Shown here in pieces: positions 37,138 to 45,030 of a DNA stretch of 64,000 bases. Where the stretch lies: NCBI RefSeq assembly GCF_003634105.1, contig NZ_RBIQ01000008.1, positions 496,001 through 560,000 of the forward strand, written 5' to 3'. A program made the translations under genes and the position numbers. Origin of the DNA: Maribacter vaceletii (lineage in GTDB: Bacteria > Bacteroidota > Bacteroidia > Flavobacteriales > Flavobacteriaceae). The notes beneath the pieces were generated by a model. That model was not told the origin of the DNA, did no database searches, and saw nothing but the letters and a program-made list of their open reading frames with translations. Within the stretch, counting starts at the first letter, position 1. Each line of letters begins with the position of its first letter.

Positions 37138-37851
37138 ATGAAAAAAATAAATTTATTAATTATAATTGGGGGCTTATTGTTCTCATGCTCAAAAAGTGGA
37201 AATGGTTCTGAAGGTGATGATAAACCGGGCACACCACCTCCAGAAAACCACGCACCTTCTGCAGTTTCTTCTTTAACATACCCAACCAATAATCTATTGT
37301 GTATTACAAACGTTTTAGATTTTAAATGGGAAGCTTCTACAGACCCAGATGGCGATAGTGTCTCTTACTTGCTTGAAATTTCAAAAAACAATGCATTTTC
37401 TACCATAGATAATTCCTATGACGTTTCTACAACTTCTAAAATGGTAACTTTAGAAAAAGAGGTTGCATACTACTGGCGTGTTAAAGCAATAGATAGTAAA
37501 AATTTAAGTAGTGAGTACTCTACAACATATCAGTTTTATACAGAGGGTGTAGGAGAAACAAATCATTTACCCTTTTCACCTAAGTTAATTGCACCAGCAA
37601 TTGATGAGAATGTATCAGGTGTATCTATTAATTTAGAATGGAGCGGCAGTGACGTTGACAATGACCCTCTTACTTATGATGTATATTTTGACACTGTAAA
37701 TCCTCCTGTAACTAAAGTTGGTGACAACCAAACTGCGGAGTCTTTAAATGTTAACATAAATACAGCTACCACCTATTATTGGCAAATTGTTTCTAAAGAT
37801 ACTAACAGTGGACAAGCTATAGGTCAAGTATGGAGTTTTAGTGCCAATTAA
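37138..37851 (+). CDS. Lipoprotein with fibronectin-III-like domains
   Basis: 237 aa. The lipobox is LLFSC with the modified Cys near residue 17. A short Gly/Pro/Glu-rich linker precedes two similar Ig/FN3-like domains (DFKWEASTDPDGDSVSYLLE and NLEWSGSDVDNDPLTYDVYF), each ending with a YYW motif (YYWRVKA, YYWQIVS). It is co-transcribed with the BNR protein (5-bp gap) and probably holds it or a ligand at the surface. Pairing is by position only. Confidence 0.85.
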   Translation: MKKINLLIIIGGLLFSCSKSGNGSEGDDKPGTPPPENHAPSAVSSLTYPTNNLLCITNVLDFKWEASTDPDGDSVSYLLEISKNNAFSTIDNSYDVSTTSKMVTLEKEVAYYWRVKAIDSKNLSSEYSTTYQFYTEGVGETNHLPFSPKLIAPAIDENVSGVSINLEWSGSDVDNDPLTYDVYFDTVNPPVTKVGDNQTAESLNVNINTATTYYWQIVSKDTNSGQAIGQVWSFSAN

Positions 37852-37877
37852 AAATAGTCACTCCTAATTTCACATAT

Positions 37878-37927
37878 AATTAAAAGGAAGAATACAAAAG
37901 AACAATATTTTATTTTTCCTTTTAATT
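37878..37927. promoter_or_regulatory. 12-bp perfect inverted repeat next to the GT2 promoter
   Basis: AATTAAAAGGAA (37878-37889) and TTCCTTTTAATT (37916-37927) flank 26 bp of A/T-rich DNA. The right arm abuts the probable -7 element (TACCTTGC at 37927-37934), only 4 bp before the GT2 start codon. It may terminate the lipoprotein transcript or serve as an operator. Confidence 0.45.
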
Positions 37928-37938
37928 ACCTTGCACCC

Positions 37939-38946
37939 ATGCAAAATTCTTTAGTAAGCATCCTTATTCCGGTAAAAAACACAGAAAAATTTTTAGAAGA
38001 GTGCCTTGATTCTATACTACAACAAGAATATAAAAATTGGGAAGTTTTAGCTATCGATGATGGCTCTACAGATTCTAGCTTATCTATTTTAAAGACATAT
38101 GCAAAAAATTGTAACAAAATTAAAGTGTATTCTAATTCTGGAACAGGAATTATTGACGCATTACGATTAGCTTATGCAAAAAGCACAGGAAATTTTATTA
38201 CAAGAATGGATTCTGATGATATTATGCCAAAAAATAAACTTTCTATTATGGTAGAAAGTTTAACGGAAAAAGGAACTGGTTATTTGGCTACAGGTAAAGT
38301 ACATTATTTTGCTAAAGAAGGTATTAGCAATGGTTATGCCCGTTACGAATCTTGGCTAAACTCTCTAACCGAAAAGGGCGATAATTTTAAAGAAATATAT
38401 AAAGAATGTGTAATCCCTTCTCCTTGTTGGATGGTACACAAGGATGATTTTGATACTAGTGGTGCTTTTTTCTCTAGTAGATATCCTGAAGATTACGACT
38501 TAGCTTTTAGATTTTACAAAAATGATTTAAAAGTAATTCCTTGCAATATAGTATTACACCATTGGCGAGATTATAGTTACCGAACTTCTAGAACTAGTGA
38601 ACATTATGCAGCTAATTACTTTATTGATCTAAAAATGCATTATTTTTTAGAATTAGATTTTAATGCGAATAGACCTCTTGCCCTTTGGGGTGCAGGAAAT
38701 AAAGGAAAGGAAATAGCTAAAATTTTAAACTCAAAAAACATTCCATTTACTTGGCATTGCGATAACCCAAAAAAAATTGGGAAAGAAATTTATAACAAAA
38801 CCCTAGAGCATTTTAATTCTATTTCTGAGTTACAAAATCCGCAATGTATAATCACTGTTGCAAATGAAGAAGAACAACTAAAAATTAAAAAATTTTTCTT
38901 AGAAAAAAACAAACAACAGGGAAAAGATTACTTTATCTTTTGCTAG
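37939..38946 (+). CDS. Family 2 glycosyltransferase with C-terminal nucleotide-binding-like region
   Basis: 335 aa. The GT-A domain (about 1-215) has VSILIPVKNTEKFLEECL, the IDDGSTD motif and the DxD-type RMDSDD metal site. From about 240 the chain continues with LALWGAGNKGKEIAKIL and HCDNPKKIGKEI, which resembles the Rossmann-like tail of PglD-type or related sugar-modifying proteins. Substrate unknown. It is probably monocistronic; a new promoter follows its stop. Confidence 0.9.
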   Translation: MQNSLVSILIPVKNTEKFLEECLDSILQQEYKNWEVLAIDDGSTDSSLSILKTYAKNCNKIKVYSNSGTGIIDALRLAYAKSTGNFITRMDSDDIMPKNKLSIMVESLTEKGTGYLATGKVHYFAKEGISNGYARYESWLNSLTEKGDNFKEIYKECVIPSPCWMVHKDDFDTSGAFFSSRYPEDYDLAFRFYKNDLKVIPCNIVLHHWRDYSYRTSRTSEHYAANYFIDLKMHYFLELDFNANRPLALWGAGNKGKEIAKILNSKNIPFTWHCDNPKKIGKEIYNKTLEHFNSISELQNPQCIITVANEEEQLKIKKFFLEKNKQQGKDYFIFC

Positions 38947-38991
38947 AATATTTCTTAAATAAAAAAAGAAACTTATGCTTAATTTTTTAAG

Positions 38992-38999
38992 TATCTTTG
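38992..38999 (+). promoter_or_regulatory. -7 promoter element for the BatA-domain gene
   Basis: TATCTTTG, a full match to TAnnTTTG, ends 17 bp before the ATG at 39017. Confidence 0.55.
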
Positions 39000-39016
39000 G
39001 GAAATTAATATGATGA

Positions 39017-40936
39017 ATGCTGTTTAAATATCCAGATCTTCTTTGGGGGCTTTTTCTACTAGTTATCCCTATTATTATTCATCTTTTTCAGCTTCGAAAA
39101 TTTAAAAAAACACCTTTTACCAATGTAAAACTTTTACAAGAAGTTATTGCTGAATCCAGAAAAAGCAGTTCTATAAAAAAATGGTTATTATTATTAAGTA
39201 GATTAGGAATTATTGCAGCATTAATTCTTGCTTTTGCACAACCTTTTTTAGCAAGTAAAACAGCTTTAGCTAAAAAAGAAACTGTAATTTATATAGACAA
39301 TTCTTTTAGCATGCAAGCAACTACAGAGAATGGAACTTTACTAAATTCTAGTATTCAAGAATTACTTAAAGCCATTCCAAAGAATGAAAAAATAAGTCTT
39401 TTTACCAACAATAAAGTTTATAAAAATGTAACCATTAAAGAAATTCAAAACAACTTACTTTCTTTAGAACATAGTACCTCACAGTTACCTTTAGATGCTA
39501 TTTTATTAAAAGCAAGCACCCTTTTTTCTGATAATACTTCCTCTATAAAAAATAGCATAGTAATTTCTGATTTTCAAGAAAACATGGCTGCTATAAAGCT
39601 AGATAGTTTACAAAAAAGTAATACCAACTTTATTGTTAAAAGACCAAGTAACATATCTAATATTAGCATAGATTCTCTTTACTTAAAGGAAGTTCGAGAT
39701 GAAAACTTAAATATTATTGCAAAGTTAACTAGTGCTACAGATACTGAAAGTACGCCAGTTTCTCTTTATAACAATAACAAACTTATTGCCAAAACCGCAG
39801 CCGTTTTTAATAATAACAAAAAAGCAACCGTAACTTTTACTATCCCAAAAAACGAAACTATACATGGGAAATTACATATTGTAGATAAAGGACTTAAATA
39901 CGATAACAACTTATATTTTAACTTAGCTATTGCTCCTAAAATAAAGGTGCTAGTAATAGGAAAAAATAATTCTTTCCTTAATAGAATATATACCAAAGAT
40001 AAATTTAGTCTCAAATCCCTTTCTCTAAAAAATCTCAACTATAGTTTATTACAAAAGCAAAACACTATAGTTCTTAATGAGTTGGCTACCATTCCTAATT
40101 CTTTAACTACTGCTTTACATTCGTTTACAAAAGAAGGAGGAACATTAATTATTATTCCAGACGTTACTATTAATACAAACTCTTATAAAACATTAACATC
40201 ATCTTATTATAATAGTAGTCTACAAAAAAACATAAACAAAGAGCAAAAAATAGCAAACATTACTTTTAATCACCCTTTATATACTAATGTATTTGAGAAA
40301 AAAGTAACCAATTTTCAAAACCCAATTACTAAAACTAATTATACTATAAACTCTAATGCCCCTACAGTATTATCTTATCAAAATAATGCAGCATTCTTAA
40401 TAGGTTCTAAAGGGTTTTATCTTTTTTCTGCTTCGCTTTCCAAGGAGAATTCTAATTTTAAAAATTCGCCTTTAATTGTCCCTACTTTTTATTCTATGGC
40501 TACACAAAGTTTAAAATTGCCAAAATTATATACACAACTAGGAACTAATACAACTTTAGATTTAAACGTTTCTTTAGGAAAAGACCAAATTTTAAAGGTA
40601 AAAAAAGGGGAATATCAATTTATACCAAGACAAATATCTCTTGCTAATAAAGTAAGTTTATCCTTTTTTGATAATCCTACGCAAGATGGTACATATCAAA
40701 TAATAAATAAAGAGAATATAATACAGAACATAAGTTTTAATTATCCTCGTAAGGAAAGTAATTTACTTTATGTACCACTAGAAAATTTAAATGCAAAAAG
40801 TGTTGGATCAAGCATAGAAAACCTTTTTACAGAAATGCAAAAAAACAACTCTATAAATGCCCTTTGGAAATGGTTTGTTATTTTAGCATTGCTTTTTGTA
40901 TTTCTTGAAATAATATTTCAAAAATTTTTAAAGTAA
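39017..40936 (+). CDS. BatA-domain membrane protein with vWA-like domain
   Basis: 639 aa. The N-terminal BatA domain has two membrane helices (LLWGLFLLVIPIIIHLFQLR and LLLLSRLGIIAALILAFAQP). A vWA-like domain follows (ETVIYIDNSFSMQ, a DxSxS MIDAS-type motif), then a class-I amidotransferase-like region and a last membrane helix (about 617-635). Such proteins are common in Bacteroidota next to dihydroorotase-like genes; they are thought to act in envelope stress or protein assembly, but evidence is thin. Confidence 0.9.
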   Translation: MLFKYPDLLWGLFLLVIPIIIHLFQLRKFKKTPFTNVKLLQEVIAESRKSSSIKKWLLLLSRLGIIAALILAFAQPFLASKTALAKKETVIYIDNSFSMQATTENGTLLNSSIQELLKAIPKNEKISLFTNNKVYKNVTIKEIQNNLLSLEHSTSQLPLDAILLKASTLFSDNTSSIKNSIVISDFQENMAAIKLDSLQKSNTNFIVKRPSNISNISIDSLYLKEVRDENLNIIAKLTSATDTESTPVSLYNNNKLIAKTAAVFNNNKKATVTFTIPKNETIHGKLHIVDKGLKYDNNLYFNLAIAPKIKVLVIGKNNSFLNRIYTKDKFSLKSLSLKNLNYSLLQKQNTIVLNELATIPNSLTTALHSFTKEGGTLIIIPDVTINTNSYKTLTSSYYNSSLQKNINKEQKIANITFNHPLYTNVFEKKVTNFQNPITKTNYTINSNAPTVLSYQNNAAFLIGSKGFYLFSASLSKENSNFKNSPLIVPTFYSMATQSLKLPKLYTQLGTNTTLDLNVSLGKDQILKVKKGEYQFIPRQISLANKVSLSFFDNPTQDGTYQIINKENIIQNISFNYPRKESNLLYVPLENLNAKSVGSSIENLFTEMQKNNSINALWKWFVILALLFVFLEIIFQKFLK

Positions 40937-40987
40937 GATATATCTTTTTACACTAAAAAAGACCGATTAAAAGAAAAGCAACGTATT

Positions 40988-42241
40988 ATGAATATACTTT
41001 TAAAATCTGCCATAATAGTCGATAGTTCCAATAAAGCACTTCATCTTAAAAAAAGAGATATTCTTATAAAGGATGGAAGCATCATTTCTATAGCATCTAA
41101 AATAGATACTCCAGCAAATACAAAAGAAATAAAGCTAAAAAATTTACATGTATCTATTGGTTGGTTTGATAGTAGTGTAAGCTTTGGGGAACCAGGTTAT
41201 GAGGAAAGAGAAACTATTGCTAATGGAATAGCAACTGCTGCCAAAAGCGGTTTTACAGACCTAGTTCTAAACCCTAGCTCTACCCCTGTTCCAGATACTA
41301 GTTCTGATATTGTTTTCTTAAAAAATGCTGCCCAAAATAAAGGAGTAAATTTATACCCTTTAGGATGCCTAACTAACGATGCAAAGGGAGAATCTTTAGC
41401 AGAATTATTTGATATGAAAAATGCGGGTGCAGTTGGTTTTTATGATGCAAAACACCCAATAAGCAATCCTAATCTTTTAAAAATTGCTTTACAATATACC
41501 GAAAGTTTTGAAGGGTTAGTATACTCTTATCCTTTAGACAAAAAAATAGCAGGTAAAGGTATTGTAAACGAAGGAACCGTTAGTACAAAATTAGGATTAA
41601 AAGGTATTCCTGCACTAGCAGAAGAACTTCAAATAGCTAGAGATTTATTTATATTGGAATATGCTGGAGGCAAACTACACATACCAACAATATCTACAGC
41701 AAACGGAGTAAAATTAATAGCCGACGCAAAAAAGAAAGGACTTAATGTAAGTTGTAGTGTTGCCATACATAATTTAATTTTTGACGATACTGTTTTACAT
41801 GATTTTGATAGTAATTACAAAGTAATGCCACCTTTACGAACTAATAAAGATTGTAAAGCTTTAGTAAAAGGAGTTAAAGACGGAATCATAGATTTTGTAA
41901 CATCGGACCACACACCAATAAATATTGAAAATAAGAAAGTAGAGTTTGATAATGCAGACTATGGCACCACTGGTTTAGAAAGTGCTTTTGGTTCTCTTAA
42001 TCTTCTTTTTGGATTAGAAAAAACTATTGAACTTTTAACAAAAGGAAGGGAAAGATATGGCTTAGAGACTCTTAAATTTAAAGAAGGAGAAAAAGCTTTT
42101 ATTACGCTTTTTAACCCGGAAGAAACTTTTATCTTTAAAAGAGAAGAGAGCGTTTCTACTAGTAAAAACTCTGCATTTATAGGAAAAGAACTTAAAGGAA
42201 AAGCATATGGTATTATTGCCAATAATGAAGTTCTTTTTTAA
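40988..42241 (+). CDS. Dihydroorotase homologue lacking catalytic metal ligands (PyrC'-like)
   Basis: 417 aa of the class-I dihydroorotase family. Active enzymes have DxHxHxREPG at the start of the barrel; here it is FDSSVSFGEPG, so both histidines and the arginine are gone. The later positions are also changed: SYPLD where HAED is expected and LHIPTIST where a second His is expected; only the late Asp (TSDHTPI) remains. The chain is otherwise full length and well conserved (NGIATAAKSGFTDLVLNPSS). It is probably a structural partner, like PyrC' that binds aspartate transcarbamoylase in some bacteria. A catalytic pyrC should exist elsewhere. Confidence 0.9.
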   Translation: MNILLKSAIIVDSSNKALHLKKRDILIKDGSIISIASKIDTPANTKEIKLKNLHVSIGWFDSSVSFGEPGYEERETIANGIATAAKSGFTDLVLNPSSTPVPDTSSDIVFLKNAAQNKGVNLYPLGCLTNDAKGESLAELFDMKNAGAVGFYDAKHPISNPNLLKIALQYTESFEGLVYSYPLDKKIAGKGIVNEGTVSTKLGLKGIPALAEELQIARDLFILEYAGGKLHIPTISTANGVKLIADAKKKGLNVSCSVAIHNLIFDDTVLHDFDSNYKVMPPLRTNKDCKALVKGVKDGIIDFVTSDHTPINIENKKVEFDNADYGTTGLESAFGSLNLLFGLEKTIELLTKGRERYGLETLKFKEGEKAFITLFNPEETFIFKREESVSTSKNSAFIGKELKGKAYGIIANNEVLF

Positions 42242-42285
42242 CTACCTTTAAATATTATAATAACAACCACTAAAAACTAAACAAA

Positions 42286-42603
42286 ATGGATCAGAGCACA
42301 AAAGAACAAGGAAAAACAATGGCTATAATAAGCTACATTACTGTTATTGGATTGTTAATAGCATATTTTAGCACCAGAGGGGATAAAGAAAATGAGTTTG
42401 TTTCTTTCCATATAGGGCAATCTTTAAGAGTATTTATCCTAGGGATAATAATATCTGTTTCTATTGGAATTATAATATCTGTTACTGGGCTTTCTATCCT
42501 AAGGTTTTTATCCTATGCACCACTAGTTTTTATGGTATTAGGGGTAATGAATGCTAATAACTTAAAAGATGAAAAATTGCCAATTATTGGTGATATTGGA
42601 TAA
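42286..42603 (+). CDS. Small integral membrane protein (Tic20/DUF4870-like)
   Basis: 105 aa with three hydrophobic segments (IISYITVIGLLIAYF, VFILGIIISVSIGIIISVTG and LSYAPLVFMVLGVMNA) and a conserved FHIGQSLR turn, like the DUF4870/Tic20-type family of small membrane proteins. Function unknown. A relative of similar size follows at 42669. A terminator hairpin separates the two. Confidence 0.75.
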   Translation: MDQSTKEQGKTMAIISYITVIGLLIAYFSTRGDKENEFVSFHIGQSLRVFILGIIISVSIGIIISVTGLSILRFLSYAPLVFMVLGVMNANNLKDEKLPIIGDIG

Positions 42604-42630
42604 TAAAGTATTCTATTTTATAGAATAACA

Positions 42631-42659
42631 AAAAGAGGTGCAAATTGCACCTCTTTTTT
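42631..42659 (+). terminator. Rho-independent terminator between the two small membrane-protein genes
   Basis: Stem AAAAGAGGTGCAA (42631-42643) with TTGCACCTCTTTT (42645-42657), followed by T residues. It overlaps the start of the longest reading frame of the next gene, which therefore must start further downstream. Confidence 0.85.
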
Positions 42660-42668
42660 AGTTTCAAA

Positions 42669-43010
42669 ATGTATAACTTGCAAAAAATTTCAAGAATGCC
42701 TGAAGGAAAAACTACAGCAATAACAGCATACTTTACTATTGTAGGTGCTTTAATAGCAATTACCATGAATTTAGAGCCAAAGCATGATTATGCTAGGTTT
42801 CATACTAGACAAGCTTTTGGTTTACATATTACTTTTTTAGGTTTTGCCTTATTTTTAAGTCAATGGTTTAATACCTATGCATGGTATGGATTGTATATTT
42901 TTTATATTATTTTATGGGGATATGGTTTCATTGGTGCTATTACAGATAAAAAACAATCGGTTCCTGTTTTAGGTCCTTTATTTCAAAAATGGTTTACTTT
43001 TATTCAATAA
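42669..43010 (+). CDS. Small integral membrane protein, relative of the preceding gene
   Basis: 113 aa from ATG 42669; ATG 42696 (MPEGKTTAITAYF) is also good. The frame reaches back to 42645, but that part is the terminator hairpin. It has three hydrophobic segments and FHTRQAFGLH at the position of FHIGQSLR in the neighbour, so the two are divergent members of one family. Only 3 bp separate it from the esterase gene, so these two are probably co-transcribed. Confidence 0.75.
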   Translation: MYNLQKISRMPEGKTTAITAYFTIVGALIAITMNLEPKHDYARFHTRQAFGLHITFLGFALFLSQWFNTYAWYGLYIFYIILWGYGFIGAITDKKQSVPVLGPLFQKWFTFIQ

Positions 43011-43013
43011 TTT

Positions 43014-43673
43014 ATGACAACAGCTCCATTATCTCTAGAACACTTAATTAAACCTTCTACTATTACAGAAGGAAAAATTCCGGTTTTATTTATGTTTCAT
43101 GGTTACGGTAGTAATGAAGAAGATTTATACTCTTTTTCTCCAGAATTGCCAGAAGAACTTTGCATAATATCGGTAAGAGCTCCCTACCCTATGCAACCAC
43201 AAGGTAATGCATGGTATGCGATTAATTTTGATGCAGAAAAAGGAAAATGGAGTGATGATAAACAAGCTATAGAATCTAGAGATAAAATAATAAATTTTAT
43301 AGATGAAGCCTGCAAAACCTATAGTCTTGACAAAGACAATGTAACTTTATTAGGATTTAGCCAAGGTACCATTCTTAGTTATGCTGTTGCTTTATCCTAC
43401 CCAGAAAAAATAAAAAATGTAATAGCTTTAAGTGGCTACATTAATGAAGCAATTTTAAAAGAAGGTTATACAAAAAAATTACATACTTCTTTAAATATAT
43501 ATGCTTCTCATGGCTCTGTAGACCAAGTAATTCCTGTAGAATGGGCACAAAAATCGGCACCTTTTCTTTCTAATTTAGGAATAGAACATGTGTATGAAGA
43601 ATTTCCTGTAGGTCATGGTGTAGCGCCACAAAATTTCTATTCTTTTAAAAAGTGGCTAGAAGATAAAATTTAA
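43014..43673 (+). CDS. Phospholipase/carboxylesterase family alpha/beta hydrolase
   Basis: 219 aa. The nucleophile elbow is GFSQG with Ser116; Asp is in HGSVDQVIPVEWA and His in VGHGVAPQ, completing the triad. MFHGYGSNEEDLYSF near the N-terminus forms the oxyanion region. No signal peptide, so cytosolic. Substrate is probably a short-chain ester. The stop overlaps the convergent gene at 43670 by 4 bp. Confidence 0.92.
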   Translation: MTTAPLSLEHLIKPSTITEGKIPVLFMFHGYGSNEEDLYSFSPELPEELCIISVRAPYPMQPQGNAWYAINFDAEKGKWSDDKQAIESRDKIINFIDEACKTYSLDKDNVTLLGFSQGTILSYAVALSYPEKIKNVIALSGYINEAILKEGYTKKLHTSLNIYASHGSVDQVIPVEWAQKSAPFLSNLGIEHVYEEFPVGHGVAPQNFYSFKKWLEDKI

Positions 43674-44164
43674 TTGCTTCTAGTGTATAATAGGTTATCA
43701 ACAAGAGAAAAATCTACCCCTAAATCATCCTTAAGCTCATATTTAATAAGAACCTCTCCCCAATATTTGCCATCAGAGAAATCGGCAATAATCCATTTGT
43801 GATTTAAGATTTTAATCTTGTTTATCTTAAAATCGTTCTCCATACCTTCATAAGGTATTAAAGGATTATTTCCTTTAGTCTCGTTTGTTTCTAGTAATTT
43901 ATCAGAAATGTAACGTGTTGCATCTTTTATATTTAAATGATCGTAGTATGCCAATGCATCGTCATTATTTTCTAAAGAAAAATATTGCATTTCTAACGCC
44001 TTAAGTTCTGTTACTTGTACAGAATCTTGTAATTGAATTACTTTATTCTCTAGCCCAACAATTCGTTTTTCTTTGGCATCTACCATAGAGCCGCCGCTAA
44101 CAAAAAGGTATAATGCTATTAAAGATGCAAAAATAAATAGATAAAGAAAAAGTTTATTTTTCAT
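43670..44164 (-). CDS. Membrane-anchored protein of unknown function
   Basis: 164 aa from ATG 44164 (MKNKLFLYLFIFASLIALYL). The frame extends to 44248 but then overlaps the upstream hydrolase gene, so the internal start is better. One N-terminal membrane anchor is followed by a short coiled coil (EKRIVGLENKVIQLQDSVQ) and a small alpha/beta domain with WIIADFSDGKYWGEVLIKY. I recognise no family. It is 10 bp after the hydrolase gene, so the two form an operon. Confidence 0.8.
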   Translation of the reverse strand: MKNKLFLYLFIFASLIALYLFVSGGSMVDAKEKRIVGLENKVIQLQDSVQVTELKALEMQYFSLENNDDALAYYDHLNIKDATRYISDKLLETNETKGNNPLIPYEGMENDFKINKIKILNHKWIIADFSDGKYWGEVLIKYELKDDLGVDFSLVDNLLYTRSN

Positions 44165-44174
44165 GAATTTGGTT

Positions 44175-44996
44175 TTATTTAATAGTGAGGGTAAGGTTAT
44201 CGTAAGCCAAAAGTACGTTTTCTGGCAATTTTTTTTCCACATCATCATGAAAACCTAAAAGATGACTAATATGTGTAAAATAAGCTTTGTCTGGACTCAC
44301 TTTTTTTACAAAAGCTAAAGCTTCTTCTAAATTAAAATGAGAATGGTGGGCTTCTTCTCTAAGTGCATTAATTACTAAAACTTTTGACCCTTTTATTTTT
44401 TCTATTTCTTCCTCTGCTACATACTTAACATCGGTTAAATAAGTAAAATCTAGAAACCTGTAGCCAAAAACTTGTAAATTATTATGGTCACCTTCTATCG
44501 GTATTACTTCTATACCTCCTAGAGGTATGTTTTTATTATTTATAACTTCATTAGCAGAAACTGCAGGAGCACCAGGATATCTATTTTCCTGTGCAAAAAT
44601 ATAATCAAATCTTTTATTTAAAGATTTTAAAACTCTTTTATGCCCATAAATAGAAATATCTCCCTGTCTAAAGAAAAAAGGTCTAATATCATCTATACCA
44701 GCAGTATGATCTGCATGTTCGTGTGTAAATAACACCCCATCTAGTCTAGAAATAGGATTTGAAAGCATTTGTTGTCTAAAATCTGGTCCACAATCTATTA
44801 CATAATTATAATTTTCCCAGCGAACTAGAACAGATACTCTAAGTCTTTTATCTTTTGGATTACTGCTTAAACATACAGGATGCGTACTCCCAATAACTGG
44901 GATTCCTTGCGAAGTTCCTGTTCCCAAAAAAGTAATTTTCAAACTATAATTATTTTCTTTCAAATTTATAACATAAATATTTAATTGATTGCGCAA
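44175..44996 (-). CDS. Metallo-beta-lactamase-fold hydrolase (PhnP-like)
   Basis: Up to 273 aa. Metal ligands are in FTHEHADH, with further His/Asp at YLTDVKY and EEAHHSHF. The motif FLGTGTSQGIPVIG near the start and length resemble PhnP and related cyclic phosphodiesterases. There is no ATG close to the conserved start; the frame begins at 44996, but a TTG at about 44941 just before KITFLGTG is a likely real start, because the longer N-terminus is not family-like. Divergent from the gene at 45031. Confidence 0.9.
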   Translation of the reverse strand: MRNQLNIYVINLKENNYSLKITFLGTGTSQGIPVIGSTHPVCLSSNPKDKRLRVSVLVRWENYNYVIDCGPDFRQQMLSNPISRLDGVLFTHEHADHTAGIDDIRPFFFRQGDISIYGHKRVLKSLNKRFDYIFAQENRYPGAPAVSANEVINNKNIPLGGIEVIPIEGDHNNLQVFGYRFLDFTYLTDVKYVAEEEIEKIKGSKVLVINALREEAHHSHFNLEEALAFVKKVSPDKAYFTHISHLLGFHDDVEKKLPENVLLAYDNLTLTIK

Positions 44997-45002
44997 ACTT
45001 TC

Positions 45003-45010
45003 TAACTTTG
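45003..45010 (+). promoter_or_regulatory. -7 promoter element for the 487-aa protein gene
   Basis: TAACTTTG, a full match to TAnnTTTG, ends 20 bp before the ATG at 45031; an ATTG about 17 bp upstream may be the -33 part. Confidence 0.5.
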
Positions 45011-45030
45011 TGAAAATTAAATTTTAAAAA

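Noticed and set aside
42584-42766. Minus-strand 60-codon ORF at the small membrane-protein genes
   Set aside because: It spans a terminator hairpin and the antisense of the next gene.
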